Below the pieces are notes generated by a model. It was not told where the DNA came from and did not search any database. It saw nothing but the letters and a program-made list of their open reading frames with translations. Shown piece by piece: positions 24,550 to 30,259 of a stretch of DNA of 30,259 nucleotides. Positions within the stretch are counted from its first letter, which is position 1. Each line of letters starts with the position of its first letter. Position numbers and translations under genes: made by a program. The stretch comes from Rhizobiales bacterium UBA3584. Its GTDB lineage: Bacteria > Pseudomonadota > Alphaproteobacteria > Rhizobiales > Devosiaceae. Where the stretch lies: contig DFMV01000016.1 of NCBI GenBank assembly GCA_002375765.1, positions 68,531 to 98,789 on the forward strand. Direction: 5' to 3'.

Positions 24550-25044
24550 ATGGCCGATCCCACCAATGACCCAAAGCCCGCAAATCAGCGCGGTTCGGCC
24601 CGTCTTGCCGCCGTTCAGGCGCTTTATCAAATGGATGTGGGCGAACAGACGCTAGAGGAAACCCTGAGCCAGTTCGAGAGCTTCCGGCTCGGCCGGGAGG
24701 TTGAGGGCGAACAGTATCTGCCCGCCGACGCCGATTATTTCCGCCACATTGTGCGCGGCGTGGTGACCAACCAGATCAAGCTTGATCCGGTCATCAACAG
24801 CGCCTTGCAGGGCGGCTGGCCCATGACCCGTATCGATGCCACCCTCCGGGCGCTGCTACGGGCCGGCGTGTTCGAGTTGACCATGCGCAAGGACATTCCC
24901 TTCAAGGTGGTGATCCGCGAATATGTCGATGTCGCCAACGCATTCTATGAGGACGAAGTGCCCGGCATGGTCAACGGCGTGCTCGACGCCGTGGCGCGAA
25001 AATATTCTGAAGGCTATGCTGGCGGAGAACAATCCAATCCCTGA
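24550..25044 (+). CDS. nusB: Transcription antitermination factor NusB
   Basis: Binds boxA RNA with NusE (S10) to allow antitermination of rRNA transcription and assist ribosome assembly. The 164-residue all-helical protein begins with a short acidic tail, then RGSARLAAVQALYQMDVGEQ, the typical NusB first helix, and ends with the conserved ATLRALLRAGVFEL and VIREYVDVANAFYEDEVPGMVNGVLD segments. Length is normal for alphaproteobacteria. Confidence 0.95.
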   Translation: MADPTNDPKPANQRGSARLAAVQALYQMDVGEQTLEETLSQFESFRLGREVEGEQYLPADADYFRHIVRGVVTNQIKLDPVINSALQGGWPMTRIDATLRALLRAGVFELTMRKDIPFKVVIREYVDVANAFYEDEVPGMVNGVLDAVARKYSEGYAGGEQSNP

Positions 25045-25061
25045 GTCGTAAGGGCATCCCC

Positions 25062-26264
25062 ATGGCCAGTATGCGCAATATCTTCCTTCTCTCCGGTGCG
25101 CAGGCCATAGCGGGATCCTCGCAGGGCATGGTGATGGCGGTCGGCGCGTTGGCCGGCGCTTACCTCGCGTTCGATCCCGCCTTTGCGACGCTGCCGACCA
25201 CGGCGATGATCGTCGGCGTGGCCCTGATGGCCGGCCCTGCGGCCATCGCGCTACACCGGCTGGGCCGCACGCGCGGCTTCCTGCTGGGCGCGGGAAGCGC
25301 CGGGTGTGGTGGCCTCCTGGCCGCTCTGGGCATCTATCTCCACAGTTTCCTTGTCTTTTCAGCCTCAATGATGCTGATCGGCGCGGCAGGAGCCTTCGGC
25401 CAGCAATACCGCTTCGCCGCCGCCGACAGCGTGCCTGAAGGCGCCAAGGCGCGCGCAGTGTCATGGGTGCTGTTCGGTGGCGTGCTCGCGGGCTTTCTGG
25501 GCCCGCGGCTGGCTTCCACGACCTCCGAGGCCATACCAGGCGCGCTCTATGCCGGCTCGTTTATCGCGCTAGCAGGTCTGTCTCTGGTGGCCATGCTGCT
25601 GCTCAGCTTCACGCGCCTGCCCAAGGGCGAGCCGAAGCGCCCGGTATCCGAGCAGGGGCGGCCACTCAAGGCGATGATCCGCACACCGGCGGTGTTCGTG
25701 CCGGTGTTGACGGGCATGGCGAGTTTTTCGCTCATGACGTTCGTGATGGTCGCGGCGCCGCTCGCCATGGTCCATATCTGCGGACACGCGCCGGCCGAGG
25801 CGGCCAACGCCATTCAGTGGCACATAGTAGCCATGTTCGCGCCGAGCTTTGTCACCGGCGAAATCGTCAAGCGGCTCGGCACGCATCTGACTGCGGCGAT
25901 CGGCATGCTGCTGATTATCGGCAGTGTCGGCACCGCCCTGATGGGCACGTCCACGGTCCATTTCGATCTTGGGCTGGTGCTGCTTGGGGTTGGCTGGAAT
26001 TTCGGCTTTATAAGCTCAACGGTGATGCTGACCAAGAGCTACCGGCCCGAAGAAGGAGCAAAGGTTCAAGCGCTCAACGAGCAGTTGGTGTTCGGCTCAA
26101 ACGCGATAGGCTCGATAGGCGCCGGGCTGGCTCTGAACTTTTTCGGCTGGGAGGCGGTCAATCTGATCGCGCTGCCGATCGCTTTGGCGACCATCCTGCT
26201 TTTGGGCTGGGATGATCTGCGCACACGCCGCATCGGCAGGCAACAGGCTGTGATCGTTGAATAG
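25062..26264 (+). CDS. Major facilitator superfamily transporter
   Basis: A 400-residue polytopic inner-membrane protein with about 12 hydrophobic segments. A loop in the first half reads RLGRTRGFLLGAG, equivalent to the MFS motif A region, and a basic central loop (RLPKGEPKRPVSEQGRPLK, about residues 187-205) separates two six-helix halves. The substrate cannot be predicted; the overall look resembles the small-molecule exporter-type MFS proteins of alphaproteobacteria. It starts 18 nt after nusB and may be read through from it. It converges on bamE across a strong palindromic hairpin. Confidence 0.87.
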   Translation: MASMRNIFLLSGAQAIAGSSQGMVMAVGALAGAYLAFDPAFATLPTTAMIVGVALMAGPAAIALHRLGRTRGFLLGAGSAGCGGLLAALGIYLHSFLVFSASMMLIGAAGAFGQQYRFAAADSVPEGAKARAVSWVLFGGVLAGFLGPRLASTTSEAIPGALYAGSFIALAGLSLVAMLLLSFTRLPKGEPKRPVSEQGRPLKAMIRTPAVFVPVLTGMASFSLMTFVMVAAPLAMVHICGHAPAEAANAIQWHIVAMFAPSFVTGEIVKRLGTHLTAAIGMLLIIGSVGTALMGTSTVHFDLGLVLLGVGWNFGFISSTVMLTKSYRPEEGAKVQALNEQLVFGSNAIGSIGAGLALNFFGWEAVNLIALPIALATILLLGWDDLRTRRIGRQQAVIVE

Positions 26265-26278
26265 GGCCGGGTGCGGTT

Positions 26279-26307
26279 CCGTCCCGATACTCGTGAGATC
26301 GGGACGG
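26279..26307. terminator. Bidirectional palindromic hairpin between MFS gene and bamE
   Basis: CCGTCCCGAT (26279-26288) and ATCGGGACGG (26298-26307) form a perfect 10-bp stem, with a 9-nt centre that itself reads CTC-GT-GAG. It lies 15 nt after the MFS stop and 9 nt beyond the bamE stop. U tracts are absent, but the position between convergent genes suits a shared terminator. Confidence 0.6.
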
Positions 26308-26315
26308 ATCAAACG

Positions 26316-26762
26316 CTAGATGGACTGGAGCAGCGATTCCACGAAGTTGCGGTCTTCGCCGAAAGATCCGGTGCGGCGCTGCTCGATGGCAAAGGCCCGA
26401 CCGTCCTCGAGCGAATAGAGCGCGCGGTCTGTAACGCGCTTGTCGGCGCCGAAATAGACGGCAAGCACTGTGCGTTCCTGAATGCTGGTCAGGCCGAACG
26501 CGGTCTGGGTCACTTTCGTTTCGACATAGTACCAAGCCGTTTCGCCACCGAAGGTGCTCGTGGTCTGGGGTGATCCCAGAACGATGCGGACGAAATCCTG
26601 ACTCGAGCCGGGTCGAACCTGGGTTATGGCATCGTCGGGCAGCACGTAGCCCTGGGTGCGTTGGGAAATCAGGCCCGTTCCCGAGCAGGCCGACAGGGTC
26701 AGGCCAAGCGCGATTGCCGCGGCAATAGGGGACAGGCGGACAAGGGCGGGACGCAGGGTCAT
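26316..26762 (-). CDS. bamE: Outer membrane protein assembly factor BamE (SmpA/OmlA family lipoprotein)
   Basis: A lipoprotein of the BAM complex, which inserts beta-barrel proteins in the outer membrane. The 148-residue precursor has a hydrophobic signal ending in the lipobox LSAC (lipidated C26). A SmpA/OmlA domain follows: VLPDDAITQVRPGSSQDFV (helix), VLGSPQTTSTFGGETAWYYVETK (beta hairpin), and FGADKRVTDRALYSLEDG. The sequence after the cysteine lacks an Asp at +2, consistent with outer-membrane sorting. GAGGA lies about 10 nt before the ATG, and a TATAGT (26794-26789) could be the -10. Divergent from the cytochrome chaperone gene. Confidence 0.92.
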   Translation of the reverse strand: MTLRPALVRLSPIAAAIALGLTLSACSGTGLISQRTQGYVLPDDAITQVRPGSSQDFVRIVLGSPQTTSTFGGETAWYYVETKVTQTAFGLTSIQERTVLAVYFGADKRVTDRALYSLEDGRAFAIEQRRTGSFGEDRNFVESLLQSI

Positions 26763-26915
26763 GGAATTGACTTTCCTCAGCTCTCTCGACTATAGCCTCG
26801 CGACAAATGCGCCAGGGATTTTGGTGTTGTTTAGCCGTCCAGGCCCGACTCTGGCAAGCGGCCAATCGAATTCCGGTAGCGATCGGCCGGCCTTTCTCGC
26901 TGTGAGACCCCAAGA

Positions 26916-27443
26916 ATGATCCTGTCCTTGTTCCGCAAGACCAAGCTCTCCGAGCCCGTTTACGCCGTCTACAGTGCCATTGTGGCGCAATCCCGGCGCG
27001 AGATTTTCTACGCCGATTGGGGTGTCGCAGACACGATGACCGGGCGTTTCGACATGATTTCGCTCCACGCGGCCCTTGTTTTCCGGCGATTGCGGTCGAG
27101 CGAAAAGCAGAGCAAGGAATTTTCCCAGAACGTATTCGATTGTTTTTTTCACGATATGGACCGCTCGCTGCGTGAAATGGGGGTCGGGGACCTCTCGGTC
27201 GGCAAGCGCATTGAAAAAATGGGCAGTCTTTTTTACGGCATGCTCTCAAATCTCTCCTCGATTCTGGATGCAGGGGACAGGGCGCGGCTTATCGATTTCG
27301 TCTCCCGAAACTTTCATGCCGGTGCAACCCATCCGCAGGCCGAACGGTTTGCCGACTATATCCTGAAGTGCGACGAGACACTCGGGGCCCAACCTGTCGA
27401 GCAGATCATGGCCGGCAAAGTGACGTTTGGAGATCCCAAATGA
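26916..27443 (+). CDS. Ubiquinol-cytochrome c chaperone family protein (CBP3-like)
   Basis: A 175-residue soluble helical protein of the family named for yeast Cbp3, which assists assembly of cytochrome b in the bc1 complex. Recognisable segments are VYAVYSAIVAQSRREIFYADWGV near the start, TGRFDMISLHAALVFRRLR, and FDCFFHDMDRSLREMGVGDLSVGKRIEKM. The bacterial role is less studied than the mitochondrial one. The stop overlaps the yceD start (ATGA), and the bamE / chaperone / yceD / plsX / fabH / ihfA order is common in Hyphomicrobiales. Confidence 0.9.
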   Translation: MILSLFRKTKLSEPVYAVYSAIVAQSRREIFYADWGVADTMTGRFDMISLHAALVFRRLRSSEKQSKEFSQNVFDCFFHDMDRSLREMGVGDLSVGKRIEKMGSLFYGMLSNLSSILDAGDRARLIDFVSRNFHAGATHPQAERFADYILKCDETLGAQPVEQIMAGKVTFGDPK

Positions 27444-27979
27444 CGCAAAGACCTGACGAATTCGACCTTGACGCCAAGATTCGGGTCGACAAGATCCCGG
27501 CATCGGGCCGGGTAACCATCATAAAGCCTGATGCGGACCAGCGAGCCGTGTTGGCCGAACGGCTCAAGGTGAGCGAACTCACCGATTTTTCGGCCGAGGT
27601 CACGGCAACAAGATTTCGCGGCGGCATTCAGGCCAAAGGGACTGTCAGCGGAACGGTTGTTCAACCCTGCGTGGTGTCCGGCGATCCCGTGTCTCAAACG
27701 ATCAATGAGCCGATCGATCGCGTCTTTCTGCCCGGTCATGATGCCGCGAGCGAAGCGACTGCGGGAGCGGAAATCTTTGTCAATCTCGAGGACGATGACC
27801 TGCCGGACTATTTCGAGGGCGACGAGATCGATCTGGCCGATCTGGTGCTGGAGGTCTTTGCCCTCGCCATAGATCTTTATCCGCGCAAACCCGGTGCGGA
27901 ACTGACCGAGGATCAGATTGGCGACGATCCGGCCGAACTCTCGCCCTTCGCCGCGCTCAAGACGCTCAAGAAGGATTGA
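27440..27979 (+). CDS. YceD family protein (DUF177)
   Basis: A 179-residue protein of the DUF177/YceD family, whose members are linked with 23S rRNA or large-subunit maturation and are encoded next to rpmF or plsX. Visible family features are TVSGTVVQPCVVSGDPV (one cysteine, where many homologues have CxRC), an acidic middle NLEDDDLPDYFEGDEIDLADLVLE, and the conserved LALDLYPRKPG-like LAIDLYPRKPGAE, ending in SPFAALKTLKKD. The start overlaps the chaperone stop; a longer frame to 27368 lies inside that gene and is rejected. rpmF is not present between it and plsX, as usual in this class. Confidence 0.9.
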   Translation: MTQRPDEFDLDAKIRVDKIPASGRVTIIKPDADQRAVLAERLKVSELTDFSAEVTATRFRGGIQAKGTVSGTVVQPCVVSGDPVSQTINEPIDRVFLPGHDAASEATAGAEIFVNLEDDDLPDYFEGDEIDLADLVLEVFALAIDLYPRKPGAELTEDQIGDDPAELSPFAALKTLKKD

Positions 27980-27984
27980 CGGGC

Positions 27985-28012
27985 TTGCATGGCGGGCTCC
28001 ATTGACTATGGT
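27985..28012 (+). promoter_or_regulatory. Possible plsX promoter
   Basis: TTGCAT (27985-27990) and TATGGT (28007-28012), 16 nt apart, lie in the 68-nt gap between yceD and plsX. This would put the start site about 30 nt before the plsX ATG. Moderate match to consensus. Confidence 0.35.
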
Positions 28013-28047
28013 GAGCGCCGATTTTCGGGAACGTTTCAAGGCAGGCA

Positions 28048-29115
28048 ATGACTGAAACCATAACGATCTCCGTCGACGCAATGGGCGGAGACAATGCGCC
28101 ACGTGCCCCGATGCACGGCGCGAAATTGCTGCTCCGCGAGCATCCGGACGCGCGATTTATTTTTCACGGGCGCCAGGAGGTGCTGGCCCCCTTGCTCGAA
28201 GAATTTCCTGAACTCAAATCCGTCTCCCAGATCCGGCACAGCGAAAACGTCATCACCATGGATGACAAGCCCAGCCAGGCCTTGCGCAAGGGCAGGGGCA
28301 CTTCCTCGATGTGGGCGGCGATTCAGTCGGTTAAGGACGGCGAGGCCGATGTAGCGATCTCAGGCGGCAACACCGGCGCTCTGATGGCCATGGCGACCTT
28401 TTGCCTGCGCACCATGGAGGGTATTTCCCGCCCTGCCATTTCGGCGATCTGGCCGACCTTGCGGTCCGATATCGTTGTGCTCGATGTCGGAGCGACCATT
28501 GGCGCGGACGCCCAACAGCTTGTCGATTTTTCGATCCTTGGCGCCGCTCTGGCCCGTGCGCTGTTTGATATCGAAAGCCCGACCATCGGATTGCTCAATG
28601 TCGGGGTCGAGGAAGCCAAGGGTAATGAATGGGTCAAGGACGCCGGCAAGATCCTTGCTGAAACCTCGGGCGCCGGGTTCACCTACAAGGGGTTTGTCGA
28701 AGGGGACGATCTGGGCAAGGGCACCGTCGATGTCGTGGTCACCGAGGGGTTCACCGGCAACATAGCGCTCAAGACGGCGGAGGGCACGGCCCGGCAGGTG
28801 GGAACCTATCTGCGCAACGCCATGACCTCTTCGCTGATGAGCAAGATCGGAGCGGTGTTCGCTCGCGGGGCCTTGAACGCCGTCCGCTCCAAGCTCGATC
28901 CGCGCACCGTCAACGGTGGCGTCTTTCTTGGCCTCAATGGTGTCGTTATCAAGAGCCATGGTGGCACCGATGAGATCGGCTACAAGAGCGCCCTCGGTGT
29001 CGCCTATGAAATGGCGCGCAATGATCTCCTCGCAAAGATCGGGGAAGGCATGAAACGCTTCCCTGCGCTGGCTGTGCCGGCGGAACCGTCCAATCTGGAG
29101 GCACCTTCCGCGTGA
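28048..29115 (+). CDS. plsX: Phosphate acyltransferase PlsX
   Basis: Makes acyl-phosphate from acyl-ACP for phosphatidic acid synthesis by PlsY. The 355-residue protein starts with the family signature [11 protein letters not shown] (residues 8-18) and contains [13 protein letters not shown], the [13 protein letters not shown] loop, and [15 protein letters not shown]. It is peripheral to the inner membrane. The stop overlaps the fabH GTG start (GTGA), coupling phospholipid and fatty acid initiation enzymes, the standard plsX-fabH pair. Confidence 0.96.
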   Translation: MTETITISVDAMGGDNAPRAPMHGAKLLLREHPDARFIFHGRQEVLAPLLEEFPELKSVSQIRHSENVITMDDKPSQALRKGRGTSSMWAAIQSVKDGEADVAISGGNTGALMAMATFCLRTMEGISRPAISAIWPTLRSDIVVLDVGATIGADAQQLVDFSILGAALARALFDIESPTIGLLNVGVEEAKGNEWVKDAGKILAETSGAGFTYKGFVEGDDLGKGTVDVVVTEGFTGNIALKTAEGTARQVGTYLRNAMTSSLMSKIGAVFARGALNAVRSKLDPRTVNGGVFLGLNGVVIKSHGGTDEIGYKSALGVAYEMARNDLLAKIGEGMKRFPALAVPAEPSNLEAPSA

Positions 29116-30089
29116 CCAAAATCCAATCTGTTGTGCGTGGCGTTGGTGGCTATCTGCCCGAACGCGTTATGACCAATGACGACCTGGCCAAGATCGTCGA
29201 TACCTCGGACGAGTGGATCGTTCAGCGTACCGGTATCCGGCAGCGCCATATCGCCGCGGAAGGCGAGTACACCTCTGATCTTGCGCTGGTTGCTGCGCAA
29301 CGCGCGCTTGAAAGTGCAGGGATGGATGCGAGCGAGATCGATCTCATCATCGTGGGAACCACGACCCCCGACCGCACCTTTCCGGCAACGGCTGCCATCC
29401 TGCAGCAGAAACTCGGCATCACCAAAGGTTCGGCCTTCGACGTGCAGGCTGTGTGCTCGGGTTTCGTGTTCGGCGTGGCAACGGCTGACAGCTACCTCAA
29501 GACCGGCATGGCCAAACGGGCGCTGGTCATCGGCGCCGAAACCGCCTCGCGCATCCTCGACTGGAACGACAGGACCACATGCGTGCTGTTTGGTGACGGG
29601 GCGGGGGCCATAATCCTGGAAGCCCAGGAGGTCGCCGACGACGCGCCCGAGAAGGGCGTGCTGGTTTCGAGCCTGCGCACCGATGGCAGCCATTGGGACA
29701 AGCTCTTTGTCGATGGTGGCGTCTCGACCACCCAATCGATCGGTCATCTGCGCATGGAAGGTCGCGAGGTGTTCAAGCACGCCGTTGGCATGATCTCCGA
29801 TGTTGTCGAAGAGGTGCTGGCCAAGACCGGCAAGACGACCGAAGAACTCGACTGGTTCGTTCCCCATCAGGCCAACAAGCGCATCATAGACGGTGCGGGC
29901 CGGAAGCTGGGTATTCCCGAGGCCAAGACCATCGTTACCGTGGATCGGCACGCCAATACTTCGGCGGCGTCGGTTCCATTGGCGCTCTGGGTGGCGAGCG
30001 AGGACGGACGAATCAAGAAGGACGATCTCGTGATGATCGAGGCGATGGGTGGTGGGTTCACCTGGGGGGCCGCGCTCATTGTGTGGTAG
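29112..30089 (+). CDS. fabH: Beta-ketoacyl-ACP synthase III
   Basis: Starts fatty acid synthesis by condensing acetyl-CoA with malonyl-ACP. The 325-residue thiolase-fold protein has the catalytic triad C115 (VQAVCSGF), H252 (PHQANKRI) and N282 ([12 protein letters not shown]), plus the C-terminal [16 protein letters not shown] start overlapping the plsX stop. Length and motifs are ordinary for the family. The ihfA promoter follows at once. Confidence 0.97.
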   Translation: MTKIQSVVRGVGGYLPERVMTNDDLAKIVDTSDEWIVQRTGIRQRHIAAEGEYTSDLALVAAQRALESAGMDASEIDLIIVGTTTPDRTFPATAAILQQKLGITKGSAFDVQAVCSGFVFGVATADSYLKTGMAKRALVIGAETASRILDWNDRTTCVLFGDGAGAIILEAQEVADDAPEKGVLVSSLRTDGSHWDKLFVDGGVSTTQSIGHLRMEGREVFKHAVGMISDVVEEVLAKTGKTTEELDWFVPHQANKRIIDGAGRKLGIPEAKTIVTVDRHANTSAASVPLALWVASEDGRIKKDDLVMIEAMGGGFTWGAALIVW

Positions 30090-30092
30090 GCG

Positions 30093-30121
30093 TTGACCCC
30101 GAACTGTTTTGGGCGTTAAGT
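30093..30121 (+). promoter_or_regulatory. Predicted promoter of ihfA
   Basis: TTGACC (30093-30098) and TTAAGT (30116-30121) are 17 nt apart, directly after the fabH stop and 52 nt before the ihfA start. A good match to a housekeeping promoter, giving ihfA its own transcription unit. Confidence 0.5.
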
Positions 30122-30149
30122 GGTTGAAATCTTGGGGGCTGTTGCGGGT

Positions 30150-30164
30150 CTCAATGAGATTGAG
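30150..30164. other. Small inverted repeat just before the ihfA ribosome-binding site
   Basis: CTCAAT-GAG-ATTGAG is a perfect 6-bp inverted repeat with a 3-nt centre. It overlaps the start of the GAGGGG ribosome-binding sequence, 9 nt before the ATG. It could be an operator half-pair or an RNA hairpin that affects initiation. Confidence 0.4.
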
Positions 30165-30173
30165 GGGAACACC

Positions 30174-30259
30174 ATGTCGGGAAAAACCGTGACTCGTGCC
30201 GATCTGGCCGAGTCAGTCTATCAGTCCGTCGGCTTGTCGCGCACCGAATCGGCGGAACT
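30174..30259 (+). CDS. ihfA: Integration host factor subunit alpha, 5' end (partial)
   Basis: The window ends 28 codons into a frame reading [20 protein letters not shown] and continuing LSRTESAE, the N-terminal helices of alphaproteobacterial IHF-alpha. IHF-alpha pairs with IHF-beta to bend DNA. The DNA-binding arm lies beyond the window. GAGGGG 8 nt upstream is a strong ribosome-binding site. The fabH-ihfA order is typical of proteobacteria in this class. Confidence 0.9.
   Translation, partial: MSGKTVTRADLAESVYQSVGLSRTESAE

Noticed and set aside
27980..28047. Hidden rpmF (L32) gene between yceD and plsX
   Set aside because: The 68-nt gap is far too short. Separation of rpmF from this locus is usual in alphaproteobacteria.

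Overview
The window looks like core chromosome of an alphaproteobacterium of the order Hyphomicrobiales (Rhizobiales), most likely Devosiaceae (Devosia/Pelagibacterium-like). The reasons are the GC-rich codon use, a metal-site HemB without zinc cysteines, an alphaproteobacterial-type ParC, small order-specific proteins (DUF6163-like, DUF6898-like, LdtR) and gene orders familiar from that order. The genus is an inference; no 16S or other typing marker is present.

Region 1 (1-7117, all + strand): the end of rpoZ, then rsh-pyrE-acpS-lepB-rnc-era, mostly linked by 4-nt stop/start overlaps, then recO. A three-unit tandem array of about 134-bp inverted-repeat elements separates era from recO. Region 2 (7221-9954): a small secreted protein of unknown function, and parC. 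Parc is followed by a divergent copy of the same repeat and a hairpin at the convergence with the next gene.

Region 3 (10178-17333, mostly - strand): a membrane-anchored endonuclease/exonuclease/phosphatase protein, the N-degron aminoacyltransferase bpt, an RDD membrane protein, and hemB. Between the RDD gene and hemB lies an accessory-looking block. It holds an SDR oxidoreductase, a compact CDF-type metal transporter divergent from a ZntR/CueR-like MerR regulator (with a textbook 19-bp-spacer MerR promoter), and an HxlR-type thiol-sensor-like repressor divergent from an FMN-dependent azoreductase/quinone reductase (with a perfect inverted repeat between them).

Region 4 (17546-25044, + strand): a DUF6163-like membrane protein, the MarR-type regulator ldtR and its usual partner L,D-transpeptidase, a DUF6898-like small protein, glyA, nrdR, ribD, ribE, ribH, nusB. 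A 34-nt palindrome sits between hemB and the DUF6163 gene. Region 5 (25062-30259): an MFS transporter converging on bamE, then a divergent cluster of a ubiquinol-cytochrome c chaperone gene, yceD (DUF177), plsX, fabH and the start of ihfA.

The core genes cover the stringent response, pyrimidine, CoA/ACP, heme, folate-C1 and riboflavin metabolism, protein export, ribosome and RNA maturation, recombination, chromosome decatenation, peptidoglycan cross-linking, outer membrane assembly and fatty acid initiation. I did not find a clearly new multi-gene defence or mobile system. The best leads are the two regulator/effector divergons in the RDD-hemB block, the unusual metal-site residues of the small CDF protein, the hemB-upstream palindrome, and the tandem repeat array. 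No tRNA, rRNA, CRISPR, phage or intact insertion sequence was seen.
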